Shown here one piece after another: positions 1 to 6,076 of a stretch of DNA of 7,999 nucleotides (positions within the stretch are counted from its first letter, which is position 1; the number at the start of each line of letters is the position of its first letter). Under the pieces are notes generated by a model. That model saw only the letters and a list, made by a program, of their open reading frames with translations. It made no database searches and was not told the DNA's origin. The DNA is from an uncultured bacterium (lineage in GTDB: Bacteria; Bacillota; Clostridia; Lachnospirales; Lachnospiraceae), in contig CALBJL010000249.1 in NCBI GenBank assembly GCA_937893485.1, positions 1 to 7,999 on the forward strand, written 5' to 3'. Position numbers and translations under genes: made by a program.

Positions 1-57
1 TGTCATCTCATCTCCATCCATTTCTACCAACGGGGTTGTCATTTTGATTTTTTCCAT
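1..57 (-). CDS. icd: NADP-dependent isocitrate dehydrogenase, N-terminal 19 codons (cut by window edge)
   Basis: Only the start of this gene is inside the window; the rest lies to the left. The 19 visible residues begin MEKIKMTTPLVEMDGDEMT. I recognise the 'TPLVEMDGDEMT' stretch as the conserved N-terminus of the homodimeric, eukaryote-like NADP-isocitrate dehydrogenases found in many clostridia. The enzyme oxidatively decarboxylates isocitrate to 2-oxoglutarate in the cytoplasm, supplying NADPH and the carbon skeleton for glutamate. The start is well supported: an AGGAG ribosome binding site (64-68 on the complementary strand) sits 6 nt before the ATG. The gene diverges from the Cys-rich gene at 253. 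The assignment rests on a short but distinctive motif. Confidence 0.85.
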   Translation of the reverse strand, partial: MEKIKMTTPLVEMDGDEMT

Positions 58-121
58 CGTCGTCTCCTCTTTCTTTCCTGTTTTTTATGAATGCGCAATT
101 CGCAGCCCACAATTATTTGTA

Positions 122-150
122 ATGATAGCACACTTTGCCATGCCGCGCAA
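122..150 (-). promoter_or_regulatory. Candidate promoter of icd
   Basis: Read on the minus strand, a TATCAT -10 box (122-127) is preceded by TGC, giving an extended -10 of the TGnTATnnT type. A weak TTGCGC -35 box (145-150) lies 17 bp upstream. Transcription would start near 115 and leave a leader of about 58 nt. The extended -10 makes up for the poor -35. This is a motif match by eye only. The rest of the 58-252 gap shows no gene, and I found no convincing promoter for the divergent gene at 253. Confidence 0.4.
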
Positions 151-252
151 ATAGATTAGACAGACTCCTAAAAAAATAATGTGCGGAAAGGAAACACTGA
201 CATGCCCTCCACATAGTATGAACTATAAATCAAATCAACGGAGGACTTCAAC

Positions 253-474
253 ATGAGCGATTTAGCTGCTACAAACTGTGGATGCGGATGCGACAACTCT
301 AACGGATGTTCCAGCATTATCTGGATTCTGTTACTGCTTTGCTGCTGTGGCGGAAATGGTGGTTTCCTGAACGGAAACGGTGGATGTGGCAACGGATGCG
401 ACAGCATCTGGATCATCCTGCTCATCCTTTGCTGCTGCGGTGGAAACAACGGCAACAATGGCGGATGCTTCTAA
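253..474 (+). CDS. Cys/Gly-rich small protein with two tandem hydrophobic repeats ('chorion class high-cysteine HCB protein 13'-like)
   Basis: This 73-aa protein starts MSDLAATNCGCGC and contains 13 cysteines and many Gly/Asn residues. It has two near-identical units, at about residues 18-38 and 48-70. Each unit reads N-G-C-(S/D)-S-I, then a run of seven or eight Ile/Leu/Trp residues, then CCCGGN. There is no signal peptide; the two hydrophobic stretches (about 22-29 and 52-59) are short for membrane spans. The start is set by a GGAGGA site (240-245) with a 7-nt spacer. I recall similar clostridial proteins being named after high-cysteine chorion proteins; that name reflects composition, not function. 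The role is unknown. A structural or spore/surface protein crosslinked by disulfides, or a metal-binding protein, are guesses. The gene stands alone and ends at a strong terminator. Confidence 0.8.
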   Translation: MSDLAATNCGCGCDNSNGCSSIIWILLLLCCCGGNGGFLNGNGGCGNGCDSIWIILLILCCCGGNNGNNGGCF

Positions 475-490
475 ATTCCCGGTTCTATGA

Positions 491-526
491 AAACAAAAAA
501 GGCAGGAATTCCTGCCTTTTTTGTTT
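491..526. terminator. Bidirectional rho-independent terminator (36-bp perfect palindrome)
   Basis: Bases 491-526 form a perfect palindrome centred on GAATTC. A GC-rich GGCAGG/CCTGCC core is flanked by A6 on the left and T6 on the right, then by AAAC/GTTT. Either strand therefore yields a hairpin followed by a U-run. It lies 17 bp after the Cys-rich gene (stop at 474) and 14 bp before the end of the convergent 51-aa gene (540), so it can serve both. Confidence 0.9.
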
Positions 527-539
527 GTTGTATGCTGGG

Positions 540-695
540 TCACCGTTTGTTTTTCGTGTACCCGTTTCCCCGTCCCGCCTGCTGCGCCGGAGCAGGCTTA
601 CGGTTTTTCTCCGCTCCCGACTGCTCCTTTTTTCGTTTTAAACAAAGCTCATCCACCTCGTAAATACGGTTTCCATCTATAATTAAACGTCCCAT
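540..695 (-). CDS. Small conserved-looking hypothetical protein, 51 aa
   Basis: The protein begins MGRLIIDGNRIYEVDELCLK and continues into a strongly basic, Lys/Arg/Gln/Ala-rich tail that looks disordered. The same frame stays open upstream to an ATG at 800, but I choose the ATG at 693-695. It has an AAAGGA ribosome binding site (703-708) with a 7-nt spacer, whereas the upstream extension would overlap the start of the divergent gene at 799. The N-terminal half is hydrophilic with a short beta-like pattern (RLIIDGNRIYEV). I do not recognise a named family, although a short Lachnospiraceae family with a similar opening seems familiar. The function is unknown. The gene converges on the Cys-rich gene and shares its terminator. 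Confidence 0.65.
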   Translation of the reverse strand: MGRLIIDGNRIYEVDELCLKRKKEQSGAEKNRKPAPAQQAGRGNGYTKNKR

Positions 696-725
696 GAACT
701 GATCCTTTCCGCAAAATATTTTGTT

Positions 726-738
726 ATTATATTGTATG
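726..738 (-). promoter_or_regulatory. Candidate -10 region for the 51-aa gene
   Basis: The minus strand reads CATACAATATAAT here. This contains a perfect vegetative -10 (TATAAT, 726-731) and, overlapping it, CATACAAT (731-738), which matches the sigma-E type -10 consensus CATACANT known from Bacillus. No good -35 box for either sigma factor is visible at the expected distance, so the sigma factor cannot be decided. A start near 719 would leave a leader of about 24 nt holding the AAAGGA site. Confidence 0.35.
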
Positions 739-765
739 TATATTCTGCGTTTTTTCTCATAGGAT
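738..765 (+). promoter_or_regulatory. Candidate sporulation (sigma-E-like) promoter for the 116/90-aa gene pair
   Basis: GTATATT (738-744) matches six of seven positions of the Bacillus sigma-E -35 consensus KMATATT. CATAGGAT (758-765) matches CATA---T of the -10 consensus CATACANT. The spacer is 13 bp. A start near 772 gives a 27-nt leader to the ATG at 799. No comparable sigma-A promoter was found on this strand. Sigma-E motifs are loose and this region is A+T-rich, so a chance match is possible. Confidence 0.35.
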
Positions 766-798
766 GAAACAAAAAGGTAACGAAAGGTATCTTTTATC

Positions 799-1149
799 AT
801 GAGTATGGAACAGGAATTTACGACTACGCCCTTTGATTCCCATTTGCAGGACCGAACCCTGCAGCTTATAAAAACTGCGATCCCTTACATTCCCTATCAG
901 CGTCAGCGGATGCTCGCGACCGCCGTCAAAATGATGGAACTCTCACGCGCCAATTCCCTGTTTGAGCACAAGGAACCCGCGCTGCAGATGTGCGAGGGCA
1001 TGAACACCTCCGGCCGGATCTTACAGATGCTGGATGCGATCCGCCCGCTATGTACCCAATCGGATCAGTCCAATATTGACCTGATCACAAATATGCTGTC
1101 TATGGCAGATCTCTATGGCGGTATGTTCCGCGGACAGGAGGGCGCATGA
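799..1149 (+). CDS. Hypothetical protein, 116 aa, first gene of a coupled pair
   Basis: I do not recognise a named family. The protein is soluble, with no signal peptide or membrane span, and looks almost entirely alpha-helical. The central segment IPYIPYQRQRMLATAVKMME (about residues 29-48) is an amphipathic helix rich in Gln/Arg/Met, and the C-terminal third is Met/Leu-rich. The likely start is the ATG at 799, with a GAAAGG site (782-787) 11 nt upstream; the ATG at 805 would place that site too far away. The stop overlaps the next gene's start (ATGA at 1146-1149), a sign of translational coupling and joint function. The candidate promoter upstream hints at sporulation-stage expression, which is inference. 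Confidence 0.75.
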   Translation: MSMEQEFTTTPFDSHLQDRTLQLIKTAIPYIPYQRQRMLATAVKMMELSRANSLFEHKEPALQMCEGMNTSGRILQMLDAIRPLCTQSDQSNIDLITNMLSMADLYGGMFRGQEGA

Positions 1150-1418
1150 ATATCGACGATCTTATGAAAGCAGCACCCGGTATCTCACCGGAAAAACTGG
1201 AATTCTTAAAGGCATTTGCCAATATGCCGGCCGGCAGCAACTCCGCCGCCATGATGCGCCAGCTCGCGAACTGCCAGCGTCAGGCAAAGGATCAAAATAT
1301 CCAATTCACGCCAAACGAGCAGGATCTGATGATCCAGCTGCTCACGGCGAATCTCTCACCGTCGGAAAAAGCACGTGTCGATCAGGTGCTCGCGATGTTA
1401 AAAATGACCAGACATTAA
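1146..1418 (+). CDS. Hypothetical protein, 90 aa, translationally coupled to the preceding gene
   Basis: This is a soluble, helical, Met/Gln/Leu-rich protein of no family I can name. It reads as two helical halves. The first holds PGISPEKLEFLKAFANM (about residues 11-27) and MMRQLANCQRQ (36-46). The second holds TPNEQDLMIQLLTANLSPSEKARVDQ (55-80, split here as two helices around LSPSEK). The repeated 'SPEK/SPSEK' helix caps suggest an internal repeat. Its ATG lies inside the ATGA overlap with the 116-aa gene. The two proteins share a similar composition and helix style, so a complex of the two is plausible. It ends 30 bp before the convergent MATE gene, and no terminator hairpin is evident in that gap. 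Confidence 0.75.
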   Translation: MNIDDLMKAAPGISPEKLEFLKAFANMPAGSNSAAMMRQLANCQRQAKDQNIQFTPNEQDLMIQLLTANLSPSEKARVDQVLAMLKMTRH

Positions 1419-1448
1419 CGCTGTATACACCACCGAATACTCCCTGCA

Positions 1449-2801
1449 TCATGAGTCACGTGATGGGCGGCGCGCATACTGAGCAATGACGATCCCTGCG
1501 AAAGCTGCTGCCAGAAGATCTGCGGCGGGCTGTACCCAGAATAGTCCGGTCTGACCGCCGATATACGGCAGCAGGAACAACAACGGCAGATAGAAAAATC
1601 CCTGTCTGGCAACCGAGATCCACAAAGCCCTCGCATACTGTCCGATATTTTGCATGTACATACTGCTGACTGCATAGAACCCGAGCAGCGGCAGGCTGAG
1701 ACACTGGATACGCAGAATCTGTGTTCCAAGCGCGATCACTTCGCGGTCTTTGCTCAGCAGGGCAACCATCGGCGCTGCAAATACCGCCAGCAGCACGGAC
1801 GCAATGAGCAGGAATGCGGTTCCGATCGTTATGGTCAGCTTCAACGCCTGCTTCACTCTCCCATACTGCTTCGCGCCGTAATTCATCGCACAGATCGGCT
1901 GAAAGCCCTGTCCGAATCCAATCATAATCATATAAGCCAGCGCAGCGATCTTCGCGCTGATCGTCAGTGCTGCGATCGTTCCATCCCCATAAGCTGCCGC
2001 AGCGATATTGAGCAGTACGCCCGCGATGCCTGTGATTCCCTGTCTGGAAAAATTCGGCGCTCCGCCTGCCAGAATATGATAAATCCGTGTGCGGTCAAAG
2101 CGCGCCGCTTTTATCCGTACCGGAATGTTGCCGTGCCGGTAGGAAAGGACAAGCAGTACGACAGCGCCGATGACCTGTCCAGTAAACGTCGCCCATCCCG
2201 CACCGACAAATCCCATGCCAAACCCAAACATAAAAATCGGATCGAGAATCATATTGCTGACCATTCCGGCTAACAGCCCGATCATTCCATCCTTCACATT
2301 GCCGCACAGCCGAAGCTGGTTATAGACGGTGAGCGCGAACAGGCTGAACGGAATGCTGAAAATAATGATCCTCAGATAGTCGACCGTATAGCCAAGCAGC
2401 TGCGGGGAGGCATTGCCACCGAGCAGACAGGCAAACGGCTCAACCTGAAAGGATAAGACAAGCACCAGCAAAATGCCGGTTCCGACCGCCAGAACCACTC
2501 CCGATGCGGATAAAATCTGTGCCTCCTCATCCTCCTGCTCACCCAGCTTCCGTGACATCGCGTTTCCGCTGCCATATCCGAACCAGAAACCGATCGCCTG
2601 GATAAAGCTCACAAAGCTAAAAACAATACCGATGGCAGCCGTCATGCTTTTATTGTTTAACTGTCCGATAAAAAACGTATCCGTCAGATTGTAGATCATG
2701 TTGATCATCATGCCAACGATCGTGGGAATCGCTGTTTTGATGAGCAGCGGAAGGATCGGATCTGTCAGTATACGCTCCCTTCTTGATCTCTTTTCATTCA
2801 T
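1449..2801 (-). CDS. MATE family multidrug/toxin efflux transporter
   Basis: A 450-aa integral membrane protein of the usual MATE length, with about 12 hydrophobic spans in two homologous halves. These transporters use an inward Na+ or H+ gradient to export cationic or amphipathic drugs. Family signatures seen are MIYNLTDTFFIGQL (about 35-48, with D41 in the first span), NMILDPIFMFGFGMGFVGAGWAT (about 183-205, interrupted here only for reference), and the second-half GQGFQPICAMNYGAK (297-311). It appears closest to the MepA-like clade, by eye. Its ATG follows the phosphotransferase stop by one base. The nearest purine-rich stretch (GGAGAGG) lies about 15 nt upstream, inside the previous gene, so translation probably depends on coupling. 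The substrate is unknown; the operon suggests it exports the compound sensed by the TetR protein, or its phosphorylated form. Confidence 0.93.
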   Translation of the reverse strand: MNEKRSRRERILTDPILPLLIKTAIPTIVGMMINMIYNLTDTFFIGQLNNKSMTAAIGIVFSFVSFIQAIGFWFGYGSGNAMSRKLGEQEDEEAQILSASGVVLAVGTGILLVLVLSFQVEPFACLLGGNASPQLLGYTVDYLRIIIFSIPFSLFALTVYNQLRLCGNVKDGMIGLLAGMVSNMILDPIFMFGFGMGFVGAGWATFTGQVIGAVVLLVLSYRHGNIPVRIKAARFDRTRIYHILAGGAPNFSRQGITGIAGVLLNIAAAAYGDGTIAALTISAKIAALAYMIMIGFGQGFQPICAMNYGAKQYGRVKQALKLTITIGTAFLLIASVLLAVFAAPMVALLSKDREVIALGTQILRIQCLSLPLLGFYAVSSMYMQNIGQYARALWISVARQGFFYLPLLFLLPYIGGQTGLFWVQPAADLLAAAFAGIVIAQYARRPSRDS

Positions 2802-2802
2802 G

Positions 2803-5280
2803 CTAACAATTCTGCACCTCTCCGCGGTCTCCGTCTACCTTGATCGTATCGCCATCCTTGAATTTTGTCGTGGCAAAGCCTACGCCAAGCACCGCCGGAA
2901 TCCCGTACTCCCGCGCTACAATGGCGGCATGGCTGAGCGCCGATCCTGTATCCGCGACAACCGCACTGGCGAGCGCAAACAGCGGTGTCCATTCCGGATC
3001 GGTCAGATGGCAGACCAGAATATCTCCCTTATGCATCTTATAAAATTCTTCCGGTCCGTGGACAATACATACGGTTCCGACCGCAACGCCCGCACTGCCG
3101 CTGACTCCCTTTAACACATCTCCGTCCGCATCAAACACAAGCAGCTTTGACGCATCCCACACCTTCTGCGAAAGCGCGTGCTTTTCATTTCTGCGCCTAA
3201 TTTTCTCCAGATCATCATCAATCAGCCGCCCGCGCCTGCACGCCGTGATCAGCTCCACCGCAAATAAATTCGCGATGCCGTGTTCATAGTCTGTATCTGA
3301 CAATAGGATCTGATTGGTGCGGGCGAGACATCTGCGCACACAACAGAAAATTGTCTCCCACAAATACTGGCTTTCCTCACGCACCATGTGGAAATACCGA
3401 AAATCCTGTATCCGCTTTTCCAATGCCGGATATTTATTTCCGTAAATCTCCTTCAGCCGTCCCAGCAGCCAATCAAAATCCTTGTCGTTCTCCTCTGTGG
3501 CTGTCTGCCCCTGCTCTGCGATCAGCGGCTGTAAAATACAGAGTAACCGGTCCGGATCTTCAAGCAGTGTTTTCGCCCGTACACAATAACAGTTATAATC
3601 CGATTTGTATCCATTTTCCTGTAAAAATGCATCAAACGCAGCCTGGATCTCCGGATGTTTTTCACATAGTTCCGCATACTTCATGCCCGCAAGGACATCC
3701 GCTGCCAACTGCTCATCACGCTTGATCTCTTTTGCCAGCGCCGCGATATTTCTTGTGACCTCGGACGTTTTATTATTCAGCCCCCAGAGCAGGTCGTATT
3801 TGGTATAGTCCGGATTGACCTTCCTGACTGCCTGTTCCATATCCTTTGCAAGCACGGACGGAAACAGCGCATATTTAAAACGGTCATACGACAGCTTCCC
3901 AATCAATTCCATACTGTATGAGAGGAATTTTCCACATTCGTCCAAGGTTTTTGCCGTAAAATCGACCTTGCAGATCCGCGCAACCTTATCTTCATACACC
4001 TTCATAAACGACCGGCATGTCTCGGCACACAGATCAAAATTTTTAAGCAGCCTAAGCGTGCCAAACAGCTTAAAGATATTCATATTGATACCTATTTTTG
4101 CACGCGGAAGTGTCTGGATGCCATCCTCGTCCATCTGCGGATCTGACGTCAGCAGAATTCCGTTTTCCCGAAAGATTTTTTCCTTCTGGTGATTGATCGT
4201 CAGCATATAATCATAATCGAGCGGCCGGTAAGCATACGGCATCTTTTCCAGCTGGAATGCCATATTCTCCTTTGCTTTCCCTTTGATCTTGCTGTCTTTC
4301 AGATAAGCGGCGATCAGCTCCTTTTCTGCGGAAAGCTCGCTGCCTAGCGTCGTGATGGCACGCGCCTGTAAAATATATACATTTGATCCGCGAATCCCCC
4401 ATTCTATATCCATCGGCACGCCGTAATGCGTTTCGACACGGATCGCTTCGGCACAGAGTGCGGCGATCTCCCCGTCACTCAGACAGCGCGCCTGCTGCAT
4501 CTGTTCACTGACAGGAACTTCTTTCGTATCGGACTGTGCATAGACAATCTGCGTCTGTTTGGAACCGATCACGCAGGATTTAACTACGCCTGTCCGGTCA
4601 CAGAGATAACTGTCCGCGGTTACACGACCACTCACAACACTCTCACCCAGTCCATAGCTTGCGTTGATCTGTATTTCGTTTCGATCATGTGTGATCGGAT
4701 TGACCGTGAACAATACACCGGCTTTCTCGCTCTCGACCATCTGCTGGATGACAACGGCAAGCGCAACGGACAACTGGTCATAGCCCTGATTGCAGCGATA
4801 GCACACCGCCCGATTGCCCCACAGGGATGCATAACAGTCCTTGACCTTTTGCAGCACCTCATCGATCCCCCTGACATTCAAATAGGTCTCCTGCTGACCC
4901 GCAAAGCTCGCATCCGGCAGATCCTCTGCGGTCGCAGAAGAACGCACCGCGACACGGGTATCTGCTCCGAGTTTTGCATAACGCTCACGGATGGCTGTCT
5001 CTACCTCCTCCGGCAGACGTCCCCGTCCGATCAGCTCACGCAGCGTCTGCGCAGTCTCTAACAGTTTTGTTTCATCTGTTCCGGCAGCCAGCAGTTCCTT
5101 TCTGAAAATCCCCTCCAGATCGTTTTCCTTTAAAAACGCGCGGTAGGCCTCCGCCGTCACGACAAATCCATCCGGAACCGCGATTCCGGCGGCAGTCATT
5201 TCACCGAGGTTCGCGCCCTTTCCGCCTGCGGTCAAAACATCTTCTTTTTTAATCTCATCAAAATTCAATAACATGCTCAT
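2803..5280 (-). CDS. RPH/YvkC-type ATP-dependent dikinase-fold phosphotransferase (probable antibiotic or small-molecule phosphotransferase)
   Basis: This 825-aa protein resembles PEP synthase but has a different architecture. Residues 1-315 form the PPDK/ATP-grasp domain, with GGKGANLGE (K21), VAVRSSATAEDLPDASFAGQ (110-129, R113), DIEWG (E293) and YILQARAIT (Q305, R307). Residues about 316-715 form a helical central domain opening with PYAYRPLDYDYM. Residues about 716-825 are the mobile His domain, GSALSHAAIVAREYGIPAV, with the phospho-acceptor H784. The PEP/pyruvate TIM barrel of true PEP synthases is absent. This matches rifamycin phosphotransferase (about 865 aa), which transfers the ATP beta-phosphate through the His to the drug, and Bacillus YvkC. 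All key ATP and His residues are present, so it should be active. The start at 5280 has an AAGGAAG site about 9 nt upstream and overlaps tetR by 23 bp. The substrate is not predictable; a generic annotation would be PEP synthase. Confidence 0.85.
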   Translation of the reverse strand: MSMLLNFDEIKKEDVLTAGGKGANLGEMTAAGIAVPDGFVVTAEAYRAFLKENDLEGIFRKELLAAGTDETKLLETAQTLRELIGRGRLPEEVETAIRERYAKLGADTRVAVRSSATAEDLPDASFAGQQETYLNVRGIDEVLQKVKDCYASLWGNRAVCYRCNQGYDQLSVALAVVIQQMVESEKAGVLFTVNPITHDRNEIQINASYGLGESVVSGRVTADSYLCDRTGVVKSCVIGSKQTQIVYAQSDTKEVPVSEQMQQARCLSDGEIAALCAEAIRVETHYGVPMDIEWGIRGSNVYILQARAITTLGSELSAEKELIAAYLKDSKIKGKAKENMAFQLEKMPYAYRPLDYDYMLTINHQKEKIFRENGILLTSDPQMDEDGIQTLPRAKIGINMNIFKLFGTLRLLKNFDLCAETCRSFMKVYEDKVARICKVDFTAKTLDECGKFLSYSMELIGKLSYDRFKYALFPSVLAKDMEQAVRKVNPDYTKYDLLWGLNNKTSEVTRNIAALAKEIKRDEQLAADVLAGMKYAELCEKHPEIQAAFDAFLQENGYKSDYNCYCVRAKTLLEDPDRLLCILQPLIAEQGQTATEENDKDFDWLLGRLKEIYGNKYPALEKRIQDFRYFHMVREESQYLWETIFCCVRRCLARTNQILLSDTDYEHGIANLFAVELITACRRGRLIDDDLEKIRRRNEKHALSQKVWDASKLLVFDADGDVLKGVSGSAGVAVGTVCIVHGPEEFYKMHKGDILVCHLTDPEWTPLFALASAVVADTGSALSHAAIVAREYGIPAVLGVGFATTKFKDGDTIKVDGDRGEVQNC

Positions 5281-5890
5281 CCTGTCGATCTTCCTTCCTT
5301 TTTATATACTGACTGACTGCATTTTGAATAAACGTCCTTAAAATCCCGTCAAAATATTCCGGATCAAACTGAACAGCGTTCGCAAACAGGACAAAGCTGC
5401 CGGTAAACACATTCACAAGCCCCTGCACATCGACTGCTTCCACCACTCCGTGCGCTTTCCAGTACGCAGACAGCTTTTCCAGAAAATCCCGATACACGAC
5501 CCCGACACGGTTTTCCGCATCCGGTTCTGCACGCAGCAGGAGTTCAAAGCTCTGCGCATAGGTGGGCTGCTCCCTGCCCTTTTTCATCAGATCCACCGAA
5601 TATACATAAATGGTCTCCGCCAGAAATCCGGCAGGGTCTGCCAGCGACTCCTCCATGCGGTTCTCAATAAGCCGAAGCTTTTGCTTCGACCGGAAACGCA
5701 TCACATCTAAAACAAGCGCATCCTTATCTTTCCAGAAATTGTAAAAACTCCCCTGCGCAATGCCGACCCGCCGCGTCAATTCCTGAATGCTCAAAGATTT
5801 CGTTCCCTTATCATGGAACAGATCCAGCGCCGTTTCCATCATGCGAATCCTGATCTGTTCTTTTTCCTCGTCACTAAATGCCTTTGCCAT
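5258..5890 (-). CDS. TetR/AcrR family transcriptional regulator
   Basis: A 210-aa protein with a classic TetR N-terminal DNA-binding domain. Residues 13-30 form helix 1 (TALDLFHDKGTKSLSI nearby), and the helix-turn-helix runs IQELTRRVGIAQGSFYNFW (about 35-53) followed by KDKDAL. The helical remainder is the ligand-binding and dimerisation domain, as usual for the family. Such proteins normally repress their own operon and release DNA when a small molecule binds. It is the first gene of the operon with the phosphotransferase (23-bp overlap) and the MATE exporter. The start has an AAAGGA site with a 9-nt spacer. Dyads in the 5933-5989 region upstream are candidate operators. The ligand is unknown; the downstream genes point to an antibiotic or toxic metabolite. 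Confidence 0.93.
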   Translation of the reverse strand: MAKAFSDEEKEQIRIRMMETALDLFHDKGTKSLSIQELTRRVGIAQGSFYNFWKDKDALVLDVMRFRSKQKLRLIENRMEESLADPAGFLAETIYVYSVDLMKKGREQPTYAQSFELLLRAEPDAENRVGVVYRDFLEKLSAYWKAHGVVEAVDVQGLVNVFTGSFVLFANAVQFDPEYFDGILRTFIQNAVSQYIKRKEDRQDEHVIEF

Positions 5891-5932
5891 AAAAAGCTGT
5901 CCTTTCCGTAAACATATCCTTGATTTATTTTC

Positions 5933-5961
5933 ATGTTAGCATAAACTAACCAACAATGCAA
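5933..5961 (-). promoter_or_regulatory. Candidate promoter/operator of the tetR-phosphotransferase-MATE operon
   Basis: On the minus strand TTGCAT (5956-5961) and TAACAT (5933-5938) are separated by 17 bp and could be weak -35 and -10 boxes. Overlapping the -10 is a small dyad, GTTAG(6 nt)CTAAC at 5935-5950, of the size and TTAG/CTAA character often seen in TetR-family operators. A repressor bound there would block the promoter. The box matches are modest (3/6 and 4/6). Confidence 0.35.
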
Positions 5962-5989
5962 TGAATATTTCAAAAAATATTCATTGCAT
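5956..5989. repeat. 15-bp perfect inverted repeat upstream of tetR
   Basis: ATGCAATGAATATTT (5956-5970) is repeated in inverted orientation at 5975-5989 around a 4-nt spacer. It is A+T-rich and has no U-run, so a terminator is unlikely. It lies 66-99 bp upstream of the tetR ATG and its near arm overlaps the candidate -35 box, making a regulatory-protein site the likelier role. It could instead be a second hairpin supporting the adjacent terminator. Confidence 0.5.
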
Positions 5990-5993
5990 GTGT

Positions 5994-6028
5994 AAAATAC
6001 AGGCAGGTACTAATTTCATACCTGCCTG
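5994..6028 (-). terminator. Rho-independent terminator of the ATPase/DUF3791 operon
   Basis: A perfect 10-bp stem CAGGCAGGTA/TACCTGCCTG (6000-6009 and 6019-6028) with a 9-nt loop is followed on the minus strand by TATTTT. It lies 49 bp beyond the stop of the 73-aa gene (6077) and separates that operon from tetR. The U-run is interrupted, so efficiency may be moderate. The other strand has no T-run. Confidence 0.7.
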
Positions 6029-6076
6029 GTTGGTCATAAATTTCTGTTCTCTAGCGACATCATCTAATAAAAATAT

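Noticed and set aside
197..229. CTGACA (197-202), a small hairpin ATAGT-ATGA-ACTAT (213-226) and TATAAA (224-229) before the Cys-rich gene, as a promoter.
   Set aside because: The boxes are 21 bp apart, too far for sigma-A. CATAGTA (212-218) resembles a sigma-G -10 but no -35 fits, so no promoter is called.
306..641. A 111-codon plus-strand frame through the Cys-rich gene, terminator and 51-aa gene.
   Set aside because: It crosses a strong terminator, has no ribosome binding site, and is a low-complexity shadow of the genes on either side.
764..802. A 12-codon frame from ATG 764 whose TGA overlaps the ATG at 799, like a leader peptide.
   Set aside because: It has no ribosome binding site, and if the candidate promoter is right its start codon lies upstream of the transcript start.
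1419..1448. A possible terminator between the convergent 90-aa and MATE genes.
   Set aside because: Only weak 5-bp inverted arms (CATCA/TGATG), located mostly within the MATE coding end and with no T-run.
2803..5280. Annotation as metabolic phosphoenolpyruvate synthase (ppsA).
   Set aside because: The PEP/pyruvate TIM-barrel domain is missing; the protein ends directly after the mobile His domain.
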